Shown one piece after another: positions 25,832-34,763 of a stretch of 64,000 nucleotides of DNA. Below the pieces are notes generated by a model. The model was not told where the DNA came from. It made no database searches and saw nothing but the letters and a program-made list of their open reading frames with translations. A program made the translations under genes and the position numbers. Source of the stretch: Hyalangium gracile (GTDB taxonomy: Bacteria > Myxococcota > Myxococcia > Myxococcales > Myxococcaceae); the NCBI RefSeq assembly GCF_020103725.1, contig NZ_JAHXBG010000040.1:1-64000 (forward strand). The letters are read 5' to 3'. How positions within the stretch are numbered: position 1 is the first letter of the stretch; each line of letters begins with the position of its first letter.

Positions 25832-27217
25832 GTGCGATTTGCTCGAAGAATGCGGTCGTGTGTCTCGTCATGCATTGCTGTGCTGGCGCTGTTCGCGGTC
25901 CCCTCCACGGCGCTGGCAGGTCTCGAGGCCGGGCCGTTCGAATTCGGTATGTACGGCCGCGTTGGCGTGGCCTGGAATCCGCAGAATGGCCGCTACGTGC
26001 ACGGCCAGTACCTCAACCTGCTGGGCAACGCGCTCGGCGGCCGTCTCGAGGAGGGTGACTACCTCGAGCCCACGCTCAAGCTGAACATCGTCAAGCCCTC
26101 GGCGGAGGATCCCACCAAGCCGTGGTTCCAGTTCGTGATCACGCCGTCGATGTTCTCCAACAACGGCTCGTTCATCGGCGCCTTCGCCAACAACTTCACC
26201 AACCAGCTGCGCATCGAGCTGTTCCAGGCGTACCTGGAGACGGGCAACCTGCTGCCGGATCTGAAGCTCTGGGTGGGCCAGCGCTTCTACCGCGGCAGCG
26301 ACGTGCACATCGCGGACTACTTCTTCTTCAACCAGCTCAACTCGCAGGGCTTTGGACTCAAGTACAAGGCGCTGGATGTCGCCGTGCTGCTGAAGACGGG
26401 CGGCGGGCAGTACTCCACCACCGTGGACGACTCGAACCGGACCGTCGCGCGCCAGCGCACGGTGCTCGTCGGCCAGTACGTGCTGCCGGTGATGGAGAAG
26501 CACTCGGTGCACTTCCTGGGTGAGTTCCACCTGCTGCCGGCCAACCGCGCCAACATCGGCGGCGAGGCGCTCCAGCCGTCCGACATCGGCTACGTGGCGG
26601 GCGTCAAGGGCCGCCTCGATCTGGGCAACGGCAGCTTCAACGAGCTGTCGGCGCGCGTGGGCGGCGGCATCGCCAACGGCGCCTTCGGCGCCTCTTCCAC
26701 CTGGGACACCCAGGGCCGGCCCGACGAGGACGGCAAGTACGGCGGCGCGCTGGGCCTCGAGTTCGTCGATCACTTCCTCTACAACGTGAACCCGATGCTC
26801 ACCCTCAACGCCTACGCGCTCTTCCAGCGCAGCGCGGGCGCCAGCGGCGAGTCCACCGACTGGTCCGCGAACTTCGCCACCGGCGTGCGCAGCTTCGTGT
26901 ACTTCACCGACCGCTTCCACCTCATCAACGAGGCCTCGTTCCAGGCCGTCACCTTCGGCCTGCCCGAGGACGCCGAGACGCCGCCGCTGCCCTGGCAGGC
27001 CAAGTTCTCCATCGCCCCCACGCTGGTGCCCTCGGGCGAGCGCTCGGCGTGGGCGCGCCCGCACCTGCGCTTCATCTACACCCTGGCGTACTACAGCGAG
27101 GGGGCTCGCGAGGCCTACACCTCCGGCCCGCTGGCCGGCCGCACCACCTACTTCAACCAGTTCGGCCCGCGCACCTTCGGCCACTACCTGGGCGTGCGCT
27201 CCGAGTGGTGGTTCTAG
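25832..27217 (+). CDS. outer-membrane carbohydrate porin, LamB/maltoporin-like
   Basis: The protein has 461 residues from GTG 25832 with a signal peptide (CVSSCIAVLALFAVPSTALA). The mature protein starts FEFGMYGRVGVAWNPQNGRY, the first barrel strand of maltoporin-like proteins. It continues with many alternating beta strands (LKLWVGQRFYRGSDVHIADY is the typical maltoporin strand pair). The C-terminus ends in an aromatic outer-membrane signal (HYLGVRSEWWF). An ATG six codons later is possible. It is divergent from the sugar ABC importer, which implies a joint outer- and inner-membrane uptake route. Confidence 0.85.
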   Translation: MRFARRMRSCVSSCIAVLALFAVPSTALAGLEAGPFEFGMYGRVGVAWNPQNGRYVHGQYLNLLGNALGGRLEEGDYLEPTLKLNIVKPSAEDPTKPWFQFVITPSMFSNNGSFIGAFANNFTNQLRIELFQAYLETGNLLPDLKLWVGQRFYRGSDVHIADYFFFNQLNSQGFGLKYKALDVAVLLKTGGGQYSTTVDDSNRTVARQRTVLVGQYVLPVMEKHSVHFLGEFHLLPANRANIGGEALQPSDIGYVAGVKGRLDLGNGSFNELSARVGGGIANGAFGASSTWDTQGRPDEDGKYGGALGLEFVDHFLYNVNPMLTLNAYALFQRSAGASGESTDWSANFATGVRSFVYFTDRFHLINEASFQAVTFGLPEDAETPPLPWQAKFSIAPTLVPSGERSAWARPHLRFIYTLAYYSEGAREAYTSGPLAGRTTYFNQFGPRTFGHYLGVRSEWWF

Positions 27218-27222
27218 CCGCC

Positions 27223-27249
27223 CTCACGCCTCCCGGGCGGGCGGGTGAG
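27223..27249 (+). terminator. weak inverted repeat after the porin gene
   Basis: CTCAC at 27223-27227 and GTGAG at 27245-27249, with GC-rich inner pairing, form a hairpin six bases after the porin stop. There is no T tract. The rest of the 367-bp gap to rpsA holds a doubtful short ORF, the rpsA promoter and the rpsA leader. Confidence 0.3.
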
Positions 27250-27324
27250 CATCCCACCTGTCCGGTTCATTCCCCCGGAGATGTTGCGCCCGGGGGCAGG
27301 CGTTCATAAACAGGAGGAGACCCC

Positions 27325-27429
27325 TTGGTACGGGCCGGGAAGTGCGTCCGACCCGACGAGGAGTGGCCCTCGGGCACCTCGGGAGCCAGCCTGGCTTCGG
27401 GCGTGCCCTATCGGCCTTTCAGCACATGA
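27325..27429 (+). CDS. possible small protein, 34 residues
   Basis: A TTG at 27325 follows a very strong AGGAGGA by seven bases, in the gap upstream of rpsA. The frame gives 34 residues (MVRAGKCVRPDEEWPSGTSG and so on) and stops with TGA just before the rpsA promoter. The only support is the ribosome-binding site and spacing. It has no recognisable domain and ordinary composition, so it may be chance. Confidence 0.2.
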   Translation: MVRAGKCVRPDEEWPSGTSGASLASGVPYRPFST

Positions 27430-27442
27430 ACCGCGTGCTCGC

Positions 27443-27472
27443 TTGACTGCCGGAATAACCGGTGTCTAGGGT
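27443..27472 (+). promoter_or_regulatory. predicted rpsA promoter
   Basis: TTGACT (27443-27448) and TAGGGT (27467-27472) with an 18-base spacer make a good vegetative promoter. Transcription would begin near 27479, leaving a leader of about 105 bases. Confidence 0.6.
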
Positions 27473-27485
27473 GCGCGGCTTCAGC

Positions 27486-27540
27486 GTCCCCAAGGTGGGG
27501 ACACACGAGGCTTCCGTCGCGCCCCGCGGACGGCTCTCGT
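27486..27540 (+). promoter_or_regulatory. structured rpsA leader (two hairpins)
   Basis: Hairpin 1: GTCCCC (27486-27491) with GGGGAC (27497-27502), loop AAGGT. Hairpin 2: ACGAG (27505-27509) with CTCGT (27536-27540), continuing inward with CCGTC (27514-27518) and GACGG (27529-27533). Both lie between the promoter and the start codon. Ribosomal protein S1 autoregulates through its leader in other bacteria, so a similar role is plausible here. Confidence 0.5.
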
Positions 27541-27584
27541 GACGAACAGGGGCAGCTGTACCGTTATCCAAGGACTTTCAATTC

Positions 27585-29300
<1,716 letters not shown>

Positions 29301-29383
29301 GCTCGTTCCTCCTGAGGGAGGCATGTCTCGGCGGCCGGGTTCCCTTCGGGGGGCCCGGCCGTTCGCATTCAAGCGGAGGGCAG

Positions 29384-30148
29384 ATGAGCACGAACGGATA
29401 CACGCATGGCAGGGTGGTGTGGCGCGAGCTGATGACCACGGACGCGGCGAAGGCCCGCGCGTTCTATGGCGCGCTCTTCGGCTGGACGTTCGAGGACGCT
29501 CCCCACCTGTCCGGGAGCAGCTACACGCTCATCAACGCCGGCGGGAAGCAGATCGGCGGGCTCATGCAGTTCCAGGCGGGCCAGCGCGCGCCGTCCTTCT
29601 GGCTGAGCTACGTGTCGGTGCCGGATGTGGACGCCACGGCGCGGCTCGCGACGGAGCTGGGCGGCCGGCTGGCGAAGACGCCGACGGACATCCCCGACAT
29701 CGGGCGCTTCGTGGCGGTGCAGGACGCCTCGGGGGCGGTGATCGTCGCGTACCGGGACTCGAGGGGAGATCCGCCGGTGGAGCCAGCGAAGCCCGGCGAG
29801 TTCTGCTGGGAGACGCTGGGCACGCCGGACCTGGCCGGGGCCAAGGCCTTCTACGGGAAGCTCTTCGGGTGGACGACGATCAAGGGCCTGGGCGGCACCG
29901 CCCCGGTGTTCACCACGGACGACAGCGCGCGCGGCCAGGTGGCCGACATCCAGGAGAACAAGGAGTTCACCCCGGCCTGGCTCCCCCACGTCATGGTGGA
30001 GAAGCTCATGCCCACCTGCGATCGGGTGGGCGAGCTGGGCGGGCAGATCCCCGCGCCGCTCATCGCGGTGCCGGGGGTGGGGCGCATCGCGGTGATCGGG
30101 GACCCCACGGGCGGCCACCTGGCCCTCTTCGAGCCCGCCCGGAAGTGA
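29384..30148 (+). CDS. VOC-family protein (two glyoxalase-like domains)
   Basis: The protein has 254 residues. Two vicinal-oxygen-chelate halves are visible. The first starts GRVVWRELMTTDAAKARAFY-GALFGWTFED; the second starts GEFCWETLGTPDLAGAKAFY-GKLFGWTTIK and ends with FEPARK. This arrangement matches the large bacterial group annotated as hydroxylases or 27-kDa antigen Cfp30B-like proteins, whose reactions are mostly unknown. Start ATG 29384. It is preceded by an inverted GC-rich stretch after rpsA. Followed by a 210-bp gap with the thiolase promoter. Confidence 0.85.
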   Translation: MSTNGYTHGRVVWRELMTTDAAKARAFYGALFGWTFEDAPHLSGSSYTLINAGGKQIGGLMQFQAGQRAPSFWLSYVSVPDVDATARLATELGGRLAKTPTDIPDIGRFVAVQDASGAVIVAYRDSRGDPPVEPAKPGEFCWETLGTPDLAGAKAFYGKLFGWTTIKGLGGTAPVFTTDDSARGQVADIQENKEFTPAWLPHVMVEKLMPTCDRVGELGGQIPAPLIAVPGVGRIAVIGDPTGGHLALFEPARK

Positions 30149-30286
30149 GCGCACGGGGCGCGCGGTGTGCCCATGTGGGCATGCCGGGGGGTGGGCAGGG
30201 TGTTATCCATTGTCAGCCCAAGTGTTGGGATCCCACCGCAGAACTCATGCCTCCGGGGGGCTGGGGCGGGGGGGAGCCAGACACGC

Positions 30287-30314
30287 TTGACCCCTACGGA
30301 AGGGGTGGTGATAA
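30287..30314 (+). promoter_or_regulatory. predicted promoter of the thiolase/CoA-transferase operon
   Basis: TTGACC (30287-30292) and TGATAA (30309-30314) are separated by 16 bases. The spacer contains CCCCT-ACGGA-AGGGG, a small hairpin that could be an operator. The start codon lies 45 bp downstream. Confidence 0.45.
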
Positions 30315-30358
30315 GGGCTCACCTGTTCGTATCCCCGGTCTCCAAGGAGGCAGTTTTC

Positions 30359-31540
30359 ATGGCTCGTGAAGTCGTCATCGTGGGCGCGGCCCGTACTCCC
30401 ATCGGGGCCTTCCAGGGCTCTCTGTCCAAGCTCACCGCGCCCCAGCTCGGCGCCATCGCCATCAAGGCGGCGCTGGAGCGGGCGGGCGTGAAGCCGGAGG
30501 CGGTGCAGGAGGTCATCATGGGCTGCGTGCTGCAGGCCGGCGTGGGCCAGGCCCCGGCGCGGCAGGCCATGCGGGCCGCGGGCGTCCCGGACGCCGTGCC
30601 GGCCACCACCGTGAACAAGGTGTGCGGCTCGGGCCTGAAGGCCGTCATCGCCGGCGCGCAGGCCATCGCGCTGGGCGACGCTGACGTGGTGGTGGTGGGC
30701 GGCATGGAGTCCATGTCCAACGCGCCCTACGTGAGCCACTCCATGCGCGGCGGCGCCCGCATGGGCAACGTCGAGTTCAAGGACGCGATGATCCTCGACG
30801 GCCTGTGGGATCCCTACGACAACGTCCACATGGGCATCTGCGCCGAGGAGTGCGCCACCTCGCAGAGCGTGAGCCGCTCGCAGCAGGATGAGTACGCGCT
30901 CGAGTCCACGCACCGCGCCATCCGGGCCCAGAAGGAGGGCCTGTTCACCGCGGAGATCGTCCCGGTGCCCATCCCCGGCAAGAAGCCGGAGGACACCATC
31001 ATCGTCGCCGAGGACGAGGGCCCCCGGAACGCGAAGCCGGAGAAGATCCAGGGCCTGAAGCCGGTGTTCAAGAAGGACGGCACGGTGACGGCGGCCAACG
31101 CCTCGTCCATCAACGACGGCGCCGCGGCGCTGGTGCTCATGAGCGAGGAGCGCGCCAAGGCGGAGGGCCGCACCATCCTGGGCCGGATTACTGGTTATGC
31201 CCAGGCGGCGCGCAAGCCGGTGGAGTTCACCATCGCCCCGGCGGACGCCATCAACAAGCTGCTGGAGAAGAAGGGCCTGAAGACGGAGGCGGTGGATCTC
31301 TGGGAGATCAACGAGGCGTTCGCGGTGGTGTCCATCGCCAACAACCGCATCCTCAAGCTGGACCCGTCCAAGGTGAACGTGCGCGGCGGCGCGGTGGTGC
31401 TGGGGCACCCGATCGGCGCCTCGGGCGCGCGCGTGCTGGTGACGCTGCTGCACACCATGAAGGACCAGGACAAGAAGCGGGGCGTGGCGTCGCTGTGCAT
31501 CGGCGGCGGCGAGGGCATCGCGCTGATGGTGGAGCGCTGA
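30359..31540 (+). CDS. acetyl-CoA acetyltransferase (thiolase)
   Basis: The protein has 393 residues, standard for thiolase II. The nucleophilic cysteine is in TTVNKVCGSGLKAVIAGAQA, the second catalytic cysteine in SLCIGGGEGIALMVE, and the His in VLGHPIGASGARVL. It interconverts two acetyl-CoA and acetoacetyl-CoA. ATG 30359 follows AAGGAGG by seven bases. The CoA-transferase genes follow directly, so in this setting it probably cleaves acetoacetyl-CoA made from acetoacetate. Confidence 0.94.
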   Translation: MAREVVIVGAARTPIGAFQGSLSKLTAPQLGAIAIKAALERAGVKPEAVQEVIMGCVLQAGVGQAPARQAMRAAGVPDAVPATTVNKVCGSGLKAVIAGAQAIALGDADVVVVGGMESMSNAPYVSHSMRGGARMGNVEFKDAMILDGLWDPYDNVHMGICAEECATSQSVSRSQQDEYALESTHRAIRAQKEGLFTAEIVPVPIPGKKPEDTIIVAEDEGPRNAKPEKIQGLKPVFKKDGTVTAANASSINDGAAALVLMSEERAKAEGRTILGRITGYAQAARKPVEFTIAPADAINKLLEKKGLKTEAVDLWEINEAFAVVSIANNRILKLDPSKVNVRGGAVVLGHPIGASGARVLVTLLHTMKDQDKKRGVASLCIGGGEGIALMVER

Positions 31541-31617
31541 GCGTCCTGTCCTGAGTGGGGAGCGCAGGGGTGGGGGAGAGCGGTTCCCTCGCCCCTTTTC
31601 CATGTAGTGGAGGGCGG

Positions 31618-32316
31618 ATGAACAAGGTCTACGCGAGCGCGGACGAGGCGGTCGCCGACATCCCGGACGGCTGCACGCTGATGAGCGGCGGCTTCGGGCT
31701 GTGCGGCAACCCGGAGAACCTGATCGAGGCGCTTCACCGCAAGAACGTGAAGAACCTCACGATCATCTCCAACAACTGCGGCACCACCGAGCTGGGGCTG
31801 GGGATCCTGCTGGCCAACAAGCAGGTGAAGAAGATGGTGTCCAGCTACGTGGGAGAGAACAAGGAGTTCGAGCGGCAGATCTTCTCGGGCGAGCTGCAGG
31901 TGGAGCTCAACCCGCAGGGCACGCTGGCCGAGCGCATCCGCGCGGGCGGCTGCGGCATTGGCGGCTTCTTCACCCCCACCGGTGCGGGCACGCAGCTCAC
32001 CGAGGGCAAGGAGACGCGGATGATCGACGGGCGCCTGCACGTGCTGGAGACGCCGCTCAAGGCGGACTTCGCCATCATCCACGCGTGGAAGGCGGACCGG
32101 TGGGGCAACCTGGTGTTCCGCAAGACGGCGCGGAACTTCTCGCCGATGATGTGCATGGCGGCGAAGGTGACGATCGTCGAGGCCGAGCACATCGTGGAGC
32201 CGGGGGAGATCGACGGCGACCTCGTCCACGTGCCGAGCATCTTCGTGCACCGCATCGTCCAGGCGAAGAACCTCAAGAAGTGGATCGAGCGGCGCACCGT
32301 CCGCAAGCAGGCCTGA
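31618..32316 (+). CDS. scoA: 3-oxoacid CoA-transferase subunit A
   Basis: The protein has 232 residues and matches the alpha subunit of succinyl-CoA:3-ketoacid or acetoacetate CoA-transferases. Key parts are LMSGGFGLCGNPENLIEALH, ISNNCGTTELGLGILLANKQ and GFFTPTGAGTQLTEGKETR. It transfers CoA to acetoacetate together with subunit B. ATG 31618 with GGAGGGCGG just before. Eight bases separate its stop from the scoB start. Confidence 0.92.
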   Translation: MNKVYASADEAVADIPDGCTLMSGGFGLCGNPENLIEALHRKNVKNLTIISNNCGTTELGLGILLANKQVKKMVSSYVGENKEFERQIFSGELQVELNPQGTLAERIRAGGCGIGGFFTPTGAGTQLTEGKETRMIDGRLHVLETPLKADFAIIHAWKADRWGNLVFRKTARNFSPMMCMAAKVTIVEAEHIVEPGEIDGDLVHVPSIFVHRIVQAKNLKKWIERRTVRKQA

Positions 32317-32324
32317 GGACTCCC

Positions 32325-32981
32325 ATGCCATTGACCCGTGAGCAGATCGCGCAGCGCATCGCCCAGGAGCTGAAGGACGGCTTCTACGTGAACCTGGGTA
32401 TCGGCATGCCCACCCTGGTGGCCAACTACGTTCCGCCGGGGATCGACATCATCCTCCAGTCGGAGAACGGGCTACTGGGCATCGGGCCCTGGCCGGTGGA
32501 GGGGCAGGAGGATCCGGATCTCATCAACGCCGGCAAGGAGACGGTGACGGCGCTGAAGGGCTCGGCGTTCTTCGACTCGGCGCTGTCGTTTGGGATGATC
32601 CGCGGCGGCCACATCGACATGGCGGTGCTGGGAGCCATGGAGGTGAGCGAGCAGGGCGACCTGGCCAACTGGACCATTCCCGGGAAGATGATGAAGGGCC
32701 CGGGCGGGGCGATGGACCTGGCGGTGGGTGCCAAGCGCATCTACGTGGCCATGGAGCACGCCAACAAGGAAGGGCAGCCGAAGATCCTGAAGAAGTGCGC
32801 GCTGCCGATCACGGGCCTCAAGTGCGTGCACCACATCGTCACGGACCACGCGTTCCTGGACGTGACGCCCGAGGGGCTCGTCCTGCGCGAGCTTGCACCC
32901 GGAGTGACAGTGGAGCAGGTGCAGCGCATCACGGAGCCGAAGCTGAAGGTGGCCCCGGACGTGCGGGAGATGAAGGTCTGA
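32325..32981 (+). CDS. scoB: 3-oxoacid CoA-transferase subunit B
   Basis: The protein has 218 residues. The catalytic glutamate lies in the family motif SENGLLGIGPWP, and GIGMPTLVANYVPPG and FGMIRGGHIDMAVLGAMEVS are also typical. It forms the CoA-transferase with ScoA and feeds acetoacetyl-CoA to the thiolase encoded upstream. Last gene of the operon thiolase-scoA-scoB. Confidence 0.92.
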   Translation: MPLTREQIAQRIAQELKDGFYVNLGIGMPTLVANYVPPGIDIILQSENGLLGIGPWPVEGQEDPDLINAGKETVTALKGSAFFDSALSFGMIRGGHIDMAVLGAMEVSEQGDLANWTIPGKMMKGPGGAMDLAVGAKRIYVAMEHANKEGQPKILKKCALPITGLKCVHHIVTDHAFLDVTPEGLVLRELAPGVTVEQVQRITEPKLKVAPDVREMKV

Positions 32982-32985
32982 AGGG

Positions 32986-33033
32986 TTGACGGTCCGCCAG
33001 TCCGCTGCGAGCATTCCCACCTCTCGCAGCGGA
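32986..33033 (+). promoter_or_regulatory. promoter overlapped by an 11-bp stem-loop before the PilZ gene
   Basis: TTGACG (32986-32991) and GAGCAT (33009-33014), 17 bases apart, form a possible promoter. The inverted repeat TCCGCTGCGAG (33001-33011) and CTCGCAGCGGA (33023-33033) is perfect and covers the -10. It may be an operator, or a terminator for scoB just upstream (no T tract). Confidence 0.5.
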
Positions 33034-33039
33034 GCGCTC

Positions 33040-33420
33040 ATGGCCGAACCCCCTCAGAAGCCCAGCCCTGGGCCGCGAACCGCCCCCCGGCTCGAGTACG
33101 AGCTGCCCGTGGCGTACCGGACGGTGTCCGGCTTCGTCACGGACTGGGCGGTGAACATCTCCCGCGGGGGGCTCTTCATCAACACGCAGAAGCCCCTGCC
33201 GGTGGGCACGCACGTGAAGCTCATCGTCTCGCTGCCGGGGACGGAGTTTCCGTTCGATTTGACGGGGCGCGTCACGCGCATCAACGAGACGCACTCGGCG
33301 CCGAACCAGGTGCCGGGCATGGCGATCGAGTTCGTGGGCGTGGATGAGGACAAGCGCATCCGGCTCGAGGACTTCGTGGAGCGGCTGCGCAAGGCGCTCC
33401 CGCCGGACGAGCGGGGCTGA
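33040..33420 (+). CDS. PilZ-domain protein, c-di-GMP-binding type
   Basis: The protein has 126 residues consisting of one PilZ domain. Both ligand motifs are present: RxxxR in RTAPRLEYEL and NxSxxG in VNISRGGLFINTQ. The strand PVGTHVKLIVSLPG is typical of the myxobacterial PilZ subgroup. It is likely a stand-alone c-di-GMP receptor adaptor. Start ATG 33040. Its last 30 codons and stop are duplicated at 34506-34600. Confidence 0.88.
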   Translation: MAEPPQKPSPGPRTAPRLEYELPVAYRTVSGFVTDWAVNISRGGLFINTQKPLPVGTHVKLIVSLPGTEFPFDLTGRVTRINETHSAPNQVPGMAIEFVGVDEDKRIRLEDFVERLRKALPPDERG

Positions 33421-33437
33421 GCCCCTCGGGGCTCCCG
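33326..33437 (+). repeat. 111-bp direct repeat, copy 1 (within PilZ gene 3' end)
   Basis: This segment, from TCGAGTTCGTGGGCG in the PilZ gene to GCTCCCG just after its stop, recurs at 34506-34616 with one substitution (C to A at 34588) and one missing G. The two copies enclose the 33484-34420 gene pair. Confidence 0.9.
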
Positions 33438-33483
33438 ACGAGTCGGTCTTCCAGTCGTCCTTCACCGCCCTATCGTGGAATTG

Positions 33484-34023
33484 ATGAAATCGCCGCATCG
33501 GGTCCTGACTCTCTGGTTGCCGGTCATCCTCGCGGGTCTGATGGGGGGCTGTTCCACGGGAGCCCACGTGACGACTGTTCGTGCTCTCGCGCCGCTCTCC
33601 GTGGCTGACGCGAACTTGCTCCCCACGAGCGCCCCGAATCCGCCGACCTCCGTGGCCCAAGCTGCTGGGACCTGCTGGAGCACGATGAGTTGCTGTATCC
33701 AGAACCATCCCCTCACCCCGGTGCAGAGTTGCGGAGCTGACCCGCTGGAAGCGGCGAAGATCCTCAGGACCTTGGAGGTGCTGTACACGACTGCGCATCC
33801 CGAGGCGAAGGAAGCAGCGGACGCAGACGTAACCGAGGTAGAGCAGGCGGAAGACTGGACCAGCATTGCCGACCTTCCAGAGTGGAAGCAGCGATGCATC
33901 AAGTCCTATTATGCGTGCAAGGACAAGGGTTGGACGGGCAAATGCGACGACTGTCTGCGGCGTTGCGAAGGGCAACGAGAATGGCCTACGTCCATGTGTA
34001 GACCCCGCCCCCGCGCGAGGTGA
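33484..34023 (+). CDS. cysteine-rich lipoprotein, myxobacterial paralogous type
   Basis: The protein has 179 residues from ATG 33484 with a lipoprotein signal (LTLWLPVILAGLMGGCSTG). The mature part has many cysteines: CWSTMSCCIQNHP in the first half and CIKSYYACKDKGWTGKCDDC with LRRCEG at the end. That is a compact disulfide- or metal-bound C-terminal module. The base composition is visibly less GC-rich than flanking genes. TATCGT lies seven bases before the ATG, suggesting a near-leaderless transcript. The partner gene follows after four bases. It may belong to one of the paralogous lipoprotein families known in Myxococcus (TIGR02269/DUF2380 type), but this is from memory and unchecked. A toxin/immunity-like role is speculative. 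Confidence 0.65.
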   Translation: MKSPHRVLTLWLPVILAGLMGGCSTGAHVTTVRALAPLSVADANLLPTSAPNPPTSVAQAAGTCWSTMSCCIQNHPLTPVQSCGADPLEAAKILRTLEVLYTTAHPEAKEAADADVTEVEQAEDWTSIADLPEWKQRCIKSYYACKDKGWTGKCDDCLRRCEGQREWPTSMCRPRPRAR

Positions 34024-34027
34024 CGTC

Positions 34028-34420
34028 ATGACATTCCAGGATGCGGAGCTGGATGCGCTCTGGGATCATCTGTGGGGACTCGAAGACCGGATCAACCACG
34101 GCGAGACCCTGGAACTCTCCGCGAGGATGCGCGATCTCCTGCTCTCTGCCGCTCCCACTGTGGCGATCAGAAGTGCCGAAGCGGAAGCAGCCCTCGCCAC
34201 GACCGAGAGTGCCACCGCCCTTCTGCTGGAGATTCGGAAACGGATCCGCGAGGGCTCGAACCGAATCAACGATGCGCTTGTGCGAATGTATGCACTCCAG
34301 GATGCCGGGGATCTCAAGGGAGCACGGCAGCAGATGCACGACGTACTCGCCATCGAGGTTGTGCCGCTCTATCGGGAGATTGCCGAGGGCGAGATCGAGA
34401 AGCTCAACGAGCTGTCATAG
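34028..34420 (+). CDS. all-helical partner protein, hypothetical (DUF2379-like?)
   Basis: The protein has 130 residues starting at ATG 34028, four bases after the lipoprotein stop. It is almost wholly alpha-helical: ELDALWDHLWGLEDRINHGE, then IRSAEAEAALATTESATALL, then a C-terminal helix VVPLYREIAEGEIEKLNEL. There is no signal peptide, so it stays in the cytoplasm. The pairing of a short lipoprotein with a small helical cytoplasmic protein recurs in myxobacteria (a DUF2379/TIGR02267-like family comes to mind, unverified). Function unknown. It lies inside the block bounded by the 111-bp repeats. Confidence 0.65.
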   Translation: MTFQDAELDALWDHLWGLEDRINHGETLELSARMRDLLLSAAPTVAIRSAEAEAALATTESATALLLEIRKRIREGSNRINDALVRMYALQDAGDLKGARQQMHDVLAIEVVPLYREIAEGEIEKLNELS

Positions 34421-34449
34421 GGACTTCGCAGCGCTGCTCCAGAAGCGGG

Positions 34450-34500
34450 CCTCCGCCTTGGTTCCACGGGCCTACGAGCCACTTTGTCGTTCGCACGGCG
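34450..34500 (-). pseudogene. short remnant similar to the DUF4185-like gene
   Basis: This 51-bp segment resembles 36975-37020, inside the leftward gene 36760-37914. The best 31 bases differ at five positions. On the minus strand the remnant still reads AVRTTKWLVGPWNQ against AVRTAKRLEGPWTE in the intact gene. No longer ORF remains. It abuts the duplicated PilZ fragment, so the junction records an old rearrangement. The surrounding gap 34421-34763 holds only this remnant, the PilZ copy and the upstream region of the next gene. Confidence 0.5.
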
Positions 34501-34505
34501 CTCTT

Positions 34506-34616
34506 TCGAGTTCGTGGGCGTGGATGAGGACAAGCGCATCCGGCTCGAGGACTTCGTGGAGCGGCTGCGCAAGGCGCTCCCGCCGGAAGAGCGGGGCTGA
34601 GCCCCTCGGGCTCCCG
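34506..34616 (+). pseudogene. 111-bp direct repeat, copy 2 (truncated PilZ gene end)
   Basis: This copy encodes only the last 30 residues of the PilZ protein (FVGVDEDKRIRLEDFVERLR and the end PPEERG) plus stop and 16 bases of downstream DNA. It has no start and no domain core, so it is a pseudogene fragment. One amino-acid change (D to E) separates it from the intact copy, which points to a recent event. Confidence 0.9.
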
Positions 34617-34763
34617 TCGTTCTTACTCCCTGAGCGGTACAGAGGTTCCTTCCCCTCGCCGCGTACCTTGAGCGGGTACTGACGCTTCGGTGCGTGCGGG
34701 CCTTTCGAGCAACTCCGCTCGGGGCCCAGGGGACGCGCGAGCGTCCAGGGAGGGCTTTCAGCC

